In this document: piece by piece, positions 50,196 through 59,675 of the stretch
Numbering within the stretch: the first letter of the stretch is position 1
Layout: each line of letters opens with the position of its first letter
Source of the DNA: JBLMZI01 sp050258755
Lineage (GTDB): Bacteria; Bacillota; Syntrophomonadia; Syntrophomonadales; DTU052
NCBI GenBank assembly: GCA_050258755.1
Contig: JBLMZI010000004.1
Location: forward strand, 62,001 to 126,000
Length of the DNA stretch: 64,000 nt
Reading direction: 5' to 3'
Translations under genes and position numbers: made by a program
The notes under the pieces: generated by a model
Seen by the model: the letters and a program-made list of their open reading frames with translations, nothing else
What the model was told of the DNA's origin: nothing
Database searches by the model: none

Positions 50196-51140
50196 TTACG
50201 GCGTCTGCTCAGGTAACTCTTCACGATTATCGGCATGTTCCTGCGAACGCGGTTTGGGGTGTTGGATACCGGCTGCGGCGGCCATACCAAGCACCGAACC
50301 TGCGTTCAGCGAGTGAACCATATCGGAAGGAACGACGATCAGGGCACCGCGTTCCTTGATCCCTTCGTACAGAATGTTCATGGCTCTGAGATTAAAGGCC
50401 ACCGGGTTTTCCTGATAGGTACGGGAAGCCTGGGAGAATTTCTCGGCGATTTCGAGTTCCGCGGTTCCCAGAATGATGCGGGCGCGGCGTTCACGTTCCG
50501 CCTGCGCCTCACGGGACATGGCGTCCTGCAGTTCGGCCGGGATGACCACGTCCCGAATCTCCACGGCATGAACCGCAACCCCCCATGGTTCGGTCCGGAC
50601 GTCGATCAACCGCTTCAGTTCCTCGTCGATTTTCTCGCGGCCGACCAGCATTTCGTAAAGCTCGGTCTTGCCGATAATATCGCGCAGTGCGGTCTGAGCT
50701 GCCCAGGTCACCGCCTGCACGTAGTTTTCGACAGTCAGTGCCGCCTTTTCCGGATCGGTTACGATCCAGAACATGACCGCGTCAACATTGACCGGTACGT
50801 TGTCCCGGGTCAGGGTTTTTTCGGCCGTAAAGAAGGTGGTGCGAACCCGCATATCCAGCCAGATGGCGGCTTCCTCAACGACCGGAATGATGAAAAACAC
50901 ACCCGGGCCCGTCATTTTGACATATTTCCCGAGCCGGAGCACAAGCACCCGCTGCCATTGATCGGCGATTTTGACGGACATGCTGATTAAAACGGAAACC
51001 AATACCCATCCGGCGAGAACAGGAAAGGCAAACCATCCCTGCCACCAGAACAGCATGCCGGCAAGGGCCAGGACGGCGAAAATGACATAAGCGACGTTGC
51101 CGAACTGCGTTTCCGGGCGGTACATCGAGCTATTTGACAT
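50196..51140 (-). CDS. Slipin (SPFH/stomatin family)
   Basis: 314 residues. Two hydrophobic segments near the N-terminus (VIFAVLALAGMLFWWQGW; FPVLAGWVLVSVLISMSV), the SPFH core (RVLVLRLGKYVKMTGPGVFF; RDNVPVNVDAVMFWIVTDPE) and a C-terminal helical region with ERERRARIILGTAELEIAEK. Such scaffolds organise membrane microdomains, usually with an NfeD partner, which is not seen here. ATG 51140 follows GGAGGG; an upstream TTG overlaps it. Confidence 0.92.
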   Translation of the reverse strand: MSNSSMYRPETQFGNVAYVIFAVLALAGMLFWWQGWFAFPVLAGWVLVSVLISMSVKIADQWQRVLVLRLGKYVKMTGPGVFFIIPVVEEAAIWLDMRVRTTFFTAEKTLTRDNVPVNVDAVMFWIVTDPEKAALTVENYVQAVTWAAQTALRDIIGKTELYEMLVGREKIDEELKRLIDVRTEPWGVAVHAVEIRDVVIPAELQDAMSREAQAERERRARIILGTAELEIAEKFSQASRTYQENPVAFNLRAMNILYEGIKERGALIVVPSDMVHSLNAGSVLGMAAAAGIQHPKPRSQEHADNREELPEQTP

Positions 51141-51178
51141 GGTGAATCCCTCCAATTTCAGCGTCCTGTATGACCGGG

Positions 51179-51445
51179 TTAATCCGATGATCCTGAACCC
51201 GAATCCAGTCCCGCCTCGCTCCCGATTCGCTCAAAACGCTTCACAGGGCCATCGGCGGTTTGGACGGTTTCCAGGAACATGGCCAGCGGCCGTACCCAGA
51301 GCGAGTTTCCGTCATACAGGGCTTGATAGACAACATGGGGGGCCAGATCTTCTGAGTGCCTGGCAATCCCGATTACTCGATATAGATTTCCCTTAAAATG
51401 ACGATAAATCCCTGGTTCAAGCGTAAGAATCGGCTGCTCTTCCAT
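51179..51445 (-). CDS. DUF1653 domain protein
   Basis: 88 residues with the family core EPGIYRHFKGNLYRVIGIAR, VVYQALYDGNSLWVRPLAMF and a short acidic/Ser-Gly tail. Function unknown; relatives occur as small stand-alone proteins. ATG 51445 is behind AAGGAGG. It is the first gene of the leftward group ending in the PhaC-like gene. Confidence 0.86.
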   Translation of the reverse strand: MEEQPILTLEPGIYRHFKGNLYRVIGIARHSEDLAPHVVYQALYDGNSLWVRPLAMFLETVQTADGPVKRFERIGSEAGLDSGSGSSD

Positions 51446-51690
51446 GGATGCCTCCTTAACAGGACGCCGTGCCAGCAAAGCCTGCTTTAAGGCAGTTCGG
51501 ACTGGCAAGCAAAGATTGAATACGTTATGGTAAAACTAACCTTAAGGAAAAACCAAAGCCGGATCAGGATCAATCCGAAGGTAAGACAACGTGAAAAGCT
51601 CTATACTGTGATTATACCGAGGTTTTGATATGGCAGTCAATGAAAGGGAAGCGAGCGGAACAGACGATCGATAAGGGGGTCCCAAATAGC

Positions 51691-52104
51691 ATGAAATGGC
51701 ATACGGAACATCACTGGATGCAGACCAACAGCCTGAAAGAATTCGTTAACATCACCAGTCTGGTTGAGAAAGCGGTTCAAACCGCGGCAATCCAGGAAGG
51801 GATGGTCCTGGTCAGTGCGATGCACATTACCGCCGGGGTCTTTGTCAACGACGAGGAAAACGGCATTAAGTCTGATTTTATGGAATGGGCTGAGCGTATG
51901 GCGCCATTTCGGGATGACTATAAGCATCATCGGACCGGTGAAACCAATGGGGACGCGCACTTAAAAAGCGTCCTGTTCCACCATCAGATTATGGTTCCGG
52001 TTACCACCGGCGAGCTGGATCTCGGACCGTGGCAGCAGTTGTTTTACGCTGAATTTGATGGACAGCGCAAAAAACGGCTCTTGATTAAAGTCATGGGCGA
52101 GTAA
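51691..52104 (+). CDS. YjbQ/UPF0047 family protein
   Basis: 137 residues. Family motifs AMHITAGVFVNDEENGIKSD, HLKSVLFHHQIMVPVTTGEL and LGPWQQLFYAEFDGQRKK are present. Some relatives show weak thiamine-phosphate synthase activity; the true role is unclear. ATG 51691 follows AAGGGGG at 11 bases. It is 30 bases ahead of the sirtuin start. Confidence 0.9.
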   Translation: MKWHTEHHWMQTNSLKEFVNITSLVEKAVQTAAIQEGMVLVSAMHITAGVFVNDEENGIKSDFMEWAERMAPFRDDYKHHRTGETNGDAHLKSVLFHHQIMVPVTTGELDLGPWQQLFYAEFDGQRKKRLLIKVMGE

Positions 52105-52134
52105 GCATTGGATTTGATTTCGGGAGGGCATCGG

Positions 52135-52905
52135 ATGAACCAGCGAGCAGAGGAAATTAGAATGATTGCCGATTTGATGGCTCGGTCCAATGATACGGTT
52201 GTCGTCACTGGCGCTGGTATCAGCACCGAAGCCGGTATTCCCGATTTCCGCGGTCCCGAGGGCATTTACCGGAAACTCGGGGAAGACAGCGTCATGGAAA
52301 TTATCAACATCGAAGCGTTTCGGCGTGATCCGGAAGGCTTTTACGCCTTTTTCCGGGAACACTTTATCGGGGAACCGGTTCAGCCTGGATTGGCCCATCA
52401 GATCCTTGCCAAAATGGAACAGGATGGCCTGATCCGCGGCGTGGTGACCCAAAACATCGACGGACTGCACCAGGCTGCGGGAAGCCGCAATGTAATTGCC
52501 ATTCACGGCAGCGCGGACCGATTCATTTGCACAGGGCGGAAATGCCGCCAAACCTATCCCGCCGAGCTGCTCAGGCAGAGCTCCGAACCGGTGCCGCGCT
52601 GTCAGGTCTGCGGCAGTGTGTTGAAGCCGGATGTGGTTCTGTTCGGGGAAGCGATCCAAAACTTCTTTGAAGCCCGGGAAATGGTCCTTGCCGCCAGACT
52701 GCTGATTGTGATAGGTTCCTCGCTGACCGTGTATCCGCTGGCCGGTTTTGTTGAGGAATTCTCAACCTTGACCCAGGATCTGCTCATTATCAACAAAGGT
52801 TACACCAAGCTTGATCACGCGGCCCGGATTAAGCTTGAACCCGAACACACCGGAAAAGCGCTTGAATCGGTTTACCATCGGCTTCAAAAAGCGGGCTCAC
52901 TCTAA
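52135..52905 (+). CDS. NAD-dependent protein deacylase, Sir2 family
   Basis: 256 residues. NAD-binding motifs GAGISTEAGIPDFRG, VTQNIDGLHQAAG and the catalytic His in AIHGSADRF; the zinc site is CTGRKC ... CQVC. It removes acyl groups from lysines with NAD. With the HDAC-fold gene at 39955 the window carries two unrelated deacylase types. ATG 52135 is six bases after GGAGGG. Confidence 0.95.
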   Translation: MNQRAEEIRMIADLMARSNDTVVVTGAGISTEAGIPDFRGPEGIYRKLGEDSVMEIINIEAFRRDPEGFYAFFREHFIGEPVQPGLAHQILAKMEQDGLIRGVVTQNIDGLHQAAGSRNVIAIHGSADRFICTGRKCRQTYPAELLRQSSEPVPRCQVCGSVLKPDVVLFGEAIQNFFEAREMVLAARLLIVIGSSLTVYPLAGFVEEFSTLTQDLLIINKGYTKLDHAARIKLEPEHTGKALESVYHRLQKAGSL

Positions 52906-52965
52906 AACCGGATTCAGCGCCCGATAATTCTGGCCTTCTGTTCGATAAAAAACGGTTCAATCAGC

Positions 52966-52994
52966 TTTGCGCATCAGGCAACGACTGCTATAAT
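52966..52994 (+). promoter_or_regulatory. marR promoter
   Basis: TATAAT at 52989-52994 with TTTGCG at 17 bases (or TTGCGC at 16). No clear MarR palindrome was found next to it. Confidence 0.6.
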
Positions 52995-53037
52995 TGTAGA
53001 GAGATTATTAGACTTATTCATCGATGGGAGCGTTCAA

Positions 53038-53535
53038 ATGGAGGACTTTACCCGTTTTATCTGTTTCCGGCTTCGTTCCACCATGAAACGACTGGATAAA
53101 TACCTGGCCCAGAGCATCGAGCCGCTTGGCATCAATCTGCCGCAAAGTTTCGTGCTGCTCTGCCTGTTGGAGCAAGACGGCGCCACCTTAACCGAAATCG
53201 GCAACCGGGCTGAAATCGAAAACTCGTCATTGACCAGCGTGGTCGACCGGCTTGAAAACGAAGGGTTGGTCGAACGGCGTGCGGATTTGAATAATCGCCG
53301 CGTAGTCCGACTGTATTTCACCGACCACGGCCGTGAAATTGCGAATCACCTGTTGGATCTGGGGGATACCTTCAACCGGTATCTTGAGCGGAATCTCGGT
53401 GAAGACCGCGATCATTTCGTCGATTGTCTGGATTCCGTCGCGGAAAGCCTGGACCACACGAATAACGGCTGTTCTGTCATGCCCCGTTATTCCCAGGATA
53501 AAGCGAAACGCCCGTATACCGTGAAGCGCGCCTAA
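53038..53535 (+). CDS. MarR family transcriptional regulator
   Basis: 165 residues with the winged helix-turn-helix DGATLTEIGNRAEIENSSLT and wing DRLENEGLVERRADLNNRRV, followed by dimerisation helices. It probably senses a small aromatic or fatty compound. Target unknown; it stands 46 bases ahead of hflX and may be in the same transcript. Confidence 0.93.
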   Translation: MEDFTRFICFRLRSTMKRLDKYLAQSIEPLGINLPQSFVLLCLLEQDGATLTEIGNRAEIENSSLTSVVDRLENEGLVERRADLNNRRVVRLYFTDHGREIANHLLDLGDTFNRYLERNLGEDRDHFVDCLDSVAESLDHTNNGCSVMPRYSQDKAKRPYTVKRA

Positions 53536-53581
53536 CCGGCGGCCGCTTTAAATTTGCAACAATCCATGATCAGGAGCGTAA

Positions 53582-54820
53582 ATGTCGAAAAGAGTGCTGC
53601 TAGCGGCTGTGGTGACCAGTGATGATCCGGAAGGCCACAGTCTGAACGAACTTGCCGCTCTGGCGGCGACCATCGACTGTGATCCGGTCCTGCGCGTCAC
53701 GCAAAAGAAATCCCGGCCTGACGCCCGAACCGTTCTTGGAAAAGGCAAAATTGCAGAGATCAAACAGCTTATCGACGAACACGATATCGACCTGGTGATC
53801 TTCGACACCGAATTAAGCCCGATTCAGCAACGCAATCTGGAAGCCGCGCTCGAAGGTGACGTCAGTGACCGGACGGCGGTTATTCTTGATATTTTTGCCC
53901 GCCGTGCGGTCAGCACCGAAGGCAAGCTGCAGGTGGAACTTGCTCAGTTGAAATATCTGCTGCCCCGGTTGGCGGGGTCCGGCAAGGACATGTCCCGGCT
54001 GGGCGGCGGGATCGGCACCAGAGGACCCGGCGAACGAAAACTGGAAGTGGACCGGCGTACCATCCGAAGGCGCATCCACGCGCTGGAACAGGAACTCGGC
54101 TCGGTCCACAAGCGGCGCGGTCTGAACCGGAAAAAACGCGAAGCCGCAGATATTCCGGTCGTCTCTCTGGTCGGTTATACGAATGCCGGCAAATCAAGCT
54201 TAATGAAACGGTTAAGCGGACGTGATACGCTGATCGAGGACCAGTTGTTTGCGACACTTGACACCACTTCGCGCCGGGTCGGGCTTCCGTCCGGCGGTTC
54301 CTTTGTATTGAACGACACAGTCGGTTTTATCAACAAACTGCCGCACCAACTGATTGCCGCTTTTCGGGCCACCCTGGAAGAGGTCAGCCAGGCTGAACTG
54401 CTGCTTCATGTTGTTGACGTGTCCGACCCGCTGGCCGCAGAACGCATTCGAACGGTTCAACAGGTGCTGGATTCAATTGGCGCCGCAAACCGCAACGAAC
54501 TGTTGATCTTGAACAAATCGGACAAGGTGAACCCGGCGGATTCCGAAACCGGGCTGCCCGATCTGCATGAAGGCTTGCTGGTATCAGCGGTGACCGGGGA
54601 TGGCATTGAGGAATTGCTGAACACGATCGAAAAGACCCTCTATGGGGAAAGCATCACGGTCGAATTAACCATTCCGCATTCGCGGGGCGATATTTTGAGT
54701 TACCTGTATCAAAATGCACAGATCCTGAAGCGGGACGAACTGGACCCCGGGGTGCAGGTCCTGGTACGGGGGAGGAGCTCGGTTCTGGGGATTGCGGCGG
54801 GACAGTTGGAGAGAGGATAA
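53582..54820 (+). CDS. hflX: GTPase HflX
   Basis: 412 residues. N-terminal HflX domain (ELAALAATIDCDPVLRVTQK; RPDARTVLGKGKIAEIKQLI; LPRLAGSGKDMSRLGGGIGT) and a TRAFAC G domain with G1 GYTNAGKSS, G3 DTVGF and G4 NKSD. HflX splits stalled ribosomes. ATG 53582 is behind AGGAG. It is followed by the aluminium-resistance gene, a conserved Bacillus pair (ynbA-ynbB). Confidence 0.95.
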   Translation: MSKRVLLAAVVTSDDPEGHSLNELAALAATIDCDPVLRVTQKKSRPDARTVLGKGKIAEIKQLIDEHDIDLVIFDTELSPIQQRNLEAALEGDVSDRTAVILDIFARRAVSTEGKLQVELAQLKYLLPRLAGSGKDMSRLGGGIGTRGPGERKLEVDRRTIRRRIHALEQELGSVHKRRGLNRKKREAADIPVVSLVGYTNAGKSSLMKRLSGRDTLIEDQLFATLDTTSRRVGLPSGGSFVLNDTVGFINKLPHQLIAAFRATLEEVSQAELLLHVVDVSDPLAAERIRTVQQVLDSIGAANRNELLILNKSDKVNPADSETGLPDLHEGLLVSAVTGDGIEELLNTIEKTLYGESITVELTIPHSRGDILSYLYQNAQILKRDELDPGVQVLVRGRSSVLGIAAGQLERG

Positions 54821-54825
54821 ACATC

Positions 54826-56055
54826 ATGCCGAATCAAAACCGAACCTTGGAAACCGCTGAAACCCGGATTCGGCCGATCTTTCAGGAATTGGAAAACGTC
54901 CTGTACGTGAATCAGCGAAAAGTGCTGGAGGCGTTTCGGACCCACCGGGTGGCTTCGCACCATTTTGCGCCGACGACCGGTTACGGATATAATGACTCGG
55001 GCCGTGAAACCCTCGAACACATTTACGCGGATCTGTTCGGCGGGGAATGTGCGCTGGTCCGGAGTCAGATCATCTCCGGAACGCACGCGTTGTCAGCCTG
55101 TCTGCAATCGATGCTGATTGCCGGTGACCTGCTGGTTTCCGCGGCGCATCGGCCTTACGATACACTGTATCGCGTGATTACCGGTCCCAGAGGGCTGGTT
55201 GCCAGAGGCATCCGCTATCATGAAGTGCCGCTGGCGGCGAATGGAAGCTGGAATCCTGACGGTCTCAGGGAGGCACTGCTTGCGGCGCCGCGGCTGCTGC
55301 TGGTCCAGCGATCAGCCGGCTACCACCCGGAGCGCCAGGCGTTGTCGATTGCAGATATCGAGGACATCGTCCGGCTAAAAAATGAACTGAGTTCAGAAAC
55401 GATCGTTTTGGTGGACAATTGTTACGGGGAATTCGTTGAGGTTCGGGAACCGTGCCAGGTTGGCGCGGATCTGACCGCAGGGTCCCTGATCAAGAACCCC
55501 GGCGGGGGACTCTCCCCGGGTGGGGGATACATCGTAGGCCGCGAAAGCCTGGTTGAACAGGTCGCCGATTATTTGGTCGCCCCCGGTCTTGGTTTTGAGA
55601 TCGGTCCGAGCCTATACGATCTGAGGATTGTTTACCAGGGGTTGTTCCTGGCGCCGCAGGTCGTCTGTGAAGCCTTAAAAACCGCGCATTTAGTGGCATC
55701 GGCCATGGATTTGGCCGGGTATGCGGTACGGCCGGGCTGGGACGCGCGGCGTACCGATATTGTTCAGGCGGTTGTGCTGCCAGGGGTTTCACAGCTGTTG
55801 GCCTTTGCCAGAACGGTGCAGGCTTTTTCGCCGGTGGAATCACACGTTAAACCTGAATTTGCCCCGCTGCCCGGTTACGAACACGATGTGGTCATGGCAG
55901 CCGGTACCTTTGTTCAGGGATCCAGTATCGAGTTATCCTGTGATGCGCCGGGCCGCAGCCCGTACATCGCATTTGTTCAGGGCGGTCTGACTTACGCGCA
56001 CGGCCGCCTGGTTGTTGAGGAACTGCTGAAACTGGTTACCAGCGATTCGTTTTAA
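54826..56055 (+). CDS. ynbB: Aluminium resistance / methionine gamma-lyase family PLP enzyme
   Basis: 409 residues of the Alum_res family. YGYNDSGRETLEHIYADLFG, ALVRSQIISGTHALSACLQS, the aspartate in IVLVDNCYGEFVE and the likely PLP lysine in AGSLIKNPGGGLSPGGGY are present. The annotated role (cystathionine beta/methionine gamma-lyase-like) is from the family; the substrate here is unproven. Sits five bases after hflX. Confidence 0.9.
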   Translation: MPNQNRTLETAETRIRPIFQELENVLYVNQRKVLEAFRTHRVASHHFAPTTGYGYNDSGRETLEHIYADLFGGECALVRSQIISGTHALSACLQSMLIAGDLLVSAAHRPYDTLYRVITGPRGLVARGIRYHEVPLAANGSWNPDGLREALLAAPRLLLVQRSAGYHPERQALSIADIEDIVRLKNELSSETIVLVDNCYGEFVEVREPCQVGADLTAGSLIKNPGGGLSPGGGYIVGRESLVEQVADYLVAPGLGFEIGPSLYDLRIVYQGLFLAPQVVCEALKTAHLVASAMDLAGYAVRPGWDARRTDIVQAVVLPGVSQLLAFARTVQAFSPVESHVKPEFAPLPGYEHDVVMAAGTFVQGSSIELSCDAPGRSPYIAFVQGGLTYAHGRLVVEELLKLVTSDSF

Positions 56056-56126
56056 CCGGCTTGATAGGCCGGTCGACGAACTGCAGATCGCATGTTTCCG
56101 CAGCACCAAATGAGGGGGGACGGTCA

Positions 56127-56618
56127 ATGAGTACAGTTGCTATTCTGGTTGCGGTGGCTTTCATTCTGATTGGGATTGCAGGCAGCATTTTGCCGGTACT
56201 GCCGGGTATTCCGCTCATCTTTCTGACGATCCTGGGATACGGGTGGTATGAAGGATTTCATGAGATTTCGGTTAAATTCATCGCGATAATGGGTATACTC
56301 ACCGTTTTGTCTGTCATGGTCGATTATGCTGCCGGATATCTTGGCGCAAAGAAGGCCGGTTCCAGCCGTGCGGGCCAGGTTGGTGCGCTGGTTGGGGTCG
56401 TTGCAGGCATGCTTCTGGTGCCTATCCTTGGGCCCTTGGGTATCTTAATCGGTCCCTGGCTGGGCGCTTTTGTTGGCGAGTACATGGTTTTACAGGATAC
56501 CGCACAAGCTGCGCGGGTTGGAACCTGGACCATGGTCGGTGTTATCGCAGGTTCATTTTTTAAAGTTGTACTTGGAATCGGGATGCTGACCGCGTTCCTG
56601 GTTTCGGTACTGTGGTAG
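56127..56618 (+). CDS. DUF456 integral membrane protein
   Basis: 163 residues with about five membrane segments (TVAILVAVAFILIGIAGSIL; FIAIMGILTVLSVMVDYAAG; GALVGVVAGMLLVPILGPLG; GVIAGSFFKVVLGIGMLTAF). Gly-rich pairs suggest a small pore or transporter-like fold; function unknown. ATG 56127 is behind a GGGGGGA site. It lies between ynbB and glnA, where Bacillus has glnR. Confidence 0.88.
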   Translation: MSTVAILVAVAFILIGIAGSILPVLPGIPLIFLTILGYGWYEGFHEISVKFIAIMGILTVLSVMVDYAAGYLGAKKAGSSRAGQVGALVGVVAGMLLVPILGPLGILIGPWLGAFVGEYMVLQDTAQAARVGTWTMVGVIAGSFFKVVLGIGMLTAFLVSVLW

Positions 56619-56672
56619 GCAGCAAGCGCAGAGGAAGAGGCTGCGGAATCTATACAGAGTAGGGTGGATGAA

Positions 56673-57998
56673 ATGACGAAAGAAGACATTTTACGGCTGG
56701 CGGAACAGGAAAGAGTCCAGTTTGTCCGGTTGCAGTTCACGGACATCCTCGGCGTGATGAAAAATGTATCCATCACGGTCGATCAACTCGGAAAAGCCCT
56801 TGACGGGGACCTGATGTTTGACGGATCTTCCATTGAGGGATTCGTGCGGATCGAAGAATCCGATATGTACCTCAAACCGGACCCCAACTCCTTCGTGATT
56901 TTTCCCTGGAAAACCACCGATGAAGGCAAGGTCGGCCGCTTGATCTGCGATGTTTACGACTCGGAAAACAGGCCGTTTTTAGGCGACCCGCGCGGCAACT
57001 TACGCCGGATTTTGGCCGAAGCGGAGGCACTTGGTTATGAACTGAATGTCGGTCCGGAAGCGGAGTTTTTCCTGTTCAATCGGGATGCCAACGGCAATCC
57101 GACCCTGGAGACGCATGATAATGCCGGATATTTCGACCTGGCACCGGTTGACCTTGGTGAAAACGCGCGTCGCGAAATGGTCTACAATCTCATGCAGATG
57201 GGTTTTGAAATCGAAGCATCACACCACGAAGTCGGCCCCGGCCAGCATGAAATTGATTTTAAATATGCTGACGCACTGACCACCGCGGACCGGATTATGA
57301 CTTTCCGCATGGTGGTTCGGACCATCGCCCAGAGGCACGGCCTGCACGCGACCTTCATGGCGAAACCGGTCTTCGGTATTGCCGGCTCCGGGATGCACCT
57401 TAATTTGTCTCTCTTTAAAGACGGGAAAAATGCTTTTTATGATGAAGCCAAAGCCAACGGGCTGAGTGAGTCGGCGAATCATTTTATCGCCGGTGTCCTG
57501 ACGCACGCCAAGGCGATCGCGGCCATTACCAATCCGACGGTCAACTCCTATAAACGATTGGTGCCGGGTTACGAGGCCCCGGTATACATCGCGTGGTCTT
57601 ACCGCAACCGCAGTCCGCTCATCCGGATTCCGGCCCGGCGCGGAGTCGGTACCCGGATGGAACTGCGCAGCCCGGACCCGACGGCCAATCCGTATCTGGC
57701 CCTTGCCGTCATCCTGAAGGCTGGATTGGACGGCATACAGCGCAAGCTGACACCGCCCGATACGGTTGACCAGAACATCTTTGAAATGGATCTGGAAGCC
57801 CGCGCCGAGGCCGGCATTGAAAACCTGCCCGGAACCCTGCGGGAAGCGCTGCGGGAGCTGCGTATCGATCCGCTGATGAAAGAAGCGCTGGGTGAGCATA
57901 TCTACGACCGCTTCCTGCACGCCAAATCGACCGAGTGGGACAACTACCGCTGTCGGGTCCATCAGTGGGAAGTCGATGAGTACCTGGAAAAGTTTTAA
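56673..57998 (+). CDS. glnA: Glutamine synthetase, type I
   Basis: 441 residues, the short GSI-alpha type of Gram-positives without the adenylylation segment. Beta-grasp DILGVMKNVSI and DLMFDGSSIEGFVRIEESDM, then catalytic NVGPEAEFFLF, HHEVGPGQHEIDFKY, FGIAGSGMHLNLSLF and NPTVNSYKRLVPGYEAP. It condenses ammonia and glutamate. ATG 56673 follows AGGGTGG; a GTG three codons upstream is possible. A GlnR repressor is not adjacent. Confidence 0.96.
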   Translation: MTKEDILRLAEQERVQFVRLQFTDILGVMKNVSITVDQLGKALDGDLMFDGSSIEGFVRIEESDMYLKPDPNSFVIFPWKTTDEGKVGRLICDVYDSENRPFLGDPRGNLRRILAEAEALGYELNVGPEAEFFLFNRDANGNPTLETHDNAGYFDLAPVDLGENARREMVYNLMQMGFEIEASHHEVGPGQHEIDFKYADALTTADRIMTFRMVVRTIAQRHGLHATFMAKPVFGIAGSGMHLNLSLFKDGKNAFYDEAKANGLSESANHFIAGVLTHAKAIAAITNPTVNSYKRLVPGYEAPVYIAWSYRNRSPLIRIPARRGVGTRMELRSPDPTANPYLALAVILKAGLDGIQRKLTPPDTVDQNIFEMDLEARAEAGIENLPGTLREALRELRIDPLMKEALGEHIYDRFLHAKSTEWDNYRCRVHQWEVDEYLEKF

Positions 57999-58020
57999 GA
58001 GCCCCGCTTCATTCGAAATA

Positions 58021-58052
58021 AAAAGAGCCTGCCAGTGACGGCAGGCTCTTTT
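58021..58052. terminator. Terminator between glnA and lexA
   Basis: 13-bp perfect stem 58021-58033/58040-58052 with A and T tracts on the arms; serves both convergent genes. Confidence 0.92.
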
Positions 58053-58073
58053 ATGATGCTGTCAGGTAAGGGG

Positions 58074-58691
58074 TTACATCCGCCGGATCAAGCCGCAGAC
58101 GATGCCCGCAATATTGACATTTCGAGCAATGATCGGCTGCAAGGTCTGGTTTTCAGGGCGAAGTTCGATATAATCCGGGCGCCGGTAGTAGCGCTTTACG
58201 GTCGCCTCGTCTTCCAGCATCGCCACGACGATATCCCCGTTATTCGCCGTCACCTGGGAACGGACGATGACCATATCCCCATCCAGAATGCCTGCTTCAA
58301 TCATGCTGTCACCCTTGACCGAGAGAATAAAATGATCACCGCGGCCCAAAAACTCAGAGGAAACACTGAAATAGCCCTCGGTATTCTCGGTGGCTGTAAT
58401 CGGGGTGCCGGCGGCCACCCGACCGACGATCGGCATTGTGATGACTGAAGCGGCCGGAATCTCGGGTTCGTTGTGAAGAATCTCAATGGCTCGGGGTTTG
58501 GTCGGATCCCGGCGGATAAAACCTTTCTCTTCAAGCTGGGTGAGATGCATGTGAACGGTGGAAGGGGAGTGCAGACCGCAGGCTTCGCCGATCTCCCGAA
58601 CTGAAGGCGGGTAACCGCGGTCTTTCGTGATATCGATGATGTAATCCAGAATCTGGCTCTGGCGTTTGGTCGGTTCATTCACTTTTTTCAT
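58074..58691 (-). CDS. lexA: SOS repressor LexA
   Basis: 205 residues. N-terminal winged helix (SVREIGEACGLHSPSTVHMH), cleavage site Ala-Gly in GRVAAGTPI, nucleophile Ser in VKGDSMIEAGI and the general-base Lys in DEATVKRYYR. RecA filaments trigger self-cleavage. The start is taken as the second ATG (58689-58691), five bases after GGGAGGG; the first is too close. Its own promoter carries a probable SOS box. Confidence 0.96.
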   Translation of the reverse strand: MKKVNEPTKRQSQILDYIIDITKDRGYPPSVREIGEACGLHSPSTVHMHLTQLEEKGFIRRDPTKPRAIEILHNEPEIPAASVITMPIVGRVAAGTPITATENTEGYFSVSSEFLGRGDHFILSVKGDSMIEAGILDGDMVIVRSQVTANNGDIVVAMLEDEATVKRYYRRPDYIELRPENQTLQPIIARNVNIAGIVCGLIRRM

Positions 58692-58794
58692 CATGTCCCT
58701 CCCGATGATCGATAATATTTCGCATATCAGTTATTCAACAAAGCATTCCAGGCATTTCAATCCAAAGGGAATCATTTTCCAAAACTCCGACCTT

Positions 58795-58823
58795 AGTATA
58801 GCATGGCATAAAAAACGAAACAA
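58795..58823 (-). promoter_or_regulatory. lexA promoter
   Basis: On the minus strand TTGTTT, 17 bases, TATACT, about 100 bases before the lexA start. Confidence 0.7.
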
Positions 58824-58830
58824 GTGTTCG
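58817..58830 (-). promoter_or_regulatory. Probable SOS box of lexA
   Basis: CGAACACTTGTTTC on the minus strand matches 12 of 14 positions of the consensus CGAACRNRYGTTYG and overlaps the -35 box, consistent with autoregulation. Confidence 0.68.
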
Positions 58831-59115
58831 GGGGAATGGTGACATGTCCATTGGATGACGCGCTGTCATTAACATCGTGACGACGACGACCAGAAGCTTT
58901 GAGACAGCCCAATGTCGTCACTGGTAGCTTGAAACGCCGAAAATGGGCAGATGTCCGCCCGAATCATGGCGGGTCAAATAAGCGAAAGATTTTGTATTTC
59001 TCGCCATTCTAGCAGGAAAAAACGAAAGAAATGTCGAATTTACCTGCCAACCAGTCGTATAAGATCAAGTCGGTTTTCGTATTTTCGCGGCTGATTCGGT
59101 TGAAGGAGTATGGAT

Positions 59116-59643
59116 ATGGATCTTCGATCGCATTATGTCGTCTTTTTACTGGATCGTTACCGCTTCGCGCTGCCGGTTGAGCATGTTGAGCGCATTCTGC
59201 GGGCGGTGCAGGTTTCTCATGTTCCCAAAGCCCCGGACGTGGTTGAAGGCTTTATCAATGTACAAGGCCGGATTATCCCGGTCGTGAACCTTCGCAGACA
59301 GTTTTATTTGCCCGAAAAGCCAATCGAAATCCGGGACCAGTTTATTCTTGCACGCAGCGAACGGCGAACTATCGCAATTGTCGTTGACTATGTCAGCAAT
59401 ATCGTAACCCGCCCAGAGAGTATGATCGTTCCAACCGAAGAGCTTCTTTCCGGTCTCCCATATATCCAGGCGGTCGCCAAGACAGAAGAAGGCATGATCC
59501 TGATTTTAAGTCTGGAAAATATCCTGTCCGCTGACGACCGGGTGAATCTTGAAGAAATCGTCGAGGCTGTCGCCAGAATGTCGGTCGGCGGCGAGTTCAA
59601 TGAAACTCTGGCCGCGGATCAGCCCGGCCAAGTGGATTCATAA
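59116..59643 (+). CDS. CheW-type coupling protein
   Basis: 175 residues, one CheW domain: FLLDRYRFALPVEHVERILR, FINVQGRIIPVVNLRRQFYL, IVVDYVSNIVTRPESMIVPT and a short tail. It links receptors to CheA. First gene of the chemosensory operon; WspB-like by position. Start ATG 59116 is seven bases after AAGGAG; the ATG two codons earlier is too close to the site. Confidence 0.93.
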   Translation: MDLRSHYVVFLLDRYRFALPVEHVERILRAVQVSHVPKAPDVVEGFINVQGRIIPVVNLRRQFYLPEKPIEIRDQFILARSERRTIAIVVDYVSNIVTRPESMIVPTEELLSGLPYIQAVAKTEEGMILILSLENILSADDRVNLEEIVEAVARMSVGGEFNETLAADQPGQVDS

Positions 59644-59675
59644 ATTCGGAATCCAACAAAGACTGGAACGTGTGT

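Larger units (their letters stand above)
58692..59115. other. Intergenic stretch of about 420 bases between divergent lexA and cheW
   Basis: Contains the lexA promoter and SOS box, then an 8-bp inverted repeat GTGACGAC 58877-58884 / GTCGTCAC 58914-58921 and a weak CCGCC/GGCGG stem near 58962-58978. No gene or clear promoter for the chemosensory operon is recognised; a -10-like TATAAG lies near 59059. Confidence 0.6.

Noticed and set aside
58931..58960. Sigma-28 promoter for the chemosensory operon
   Set aside because: GCCGAAAA resembles a -10 but there is no TAAA at the right distance.
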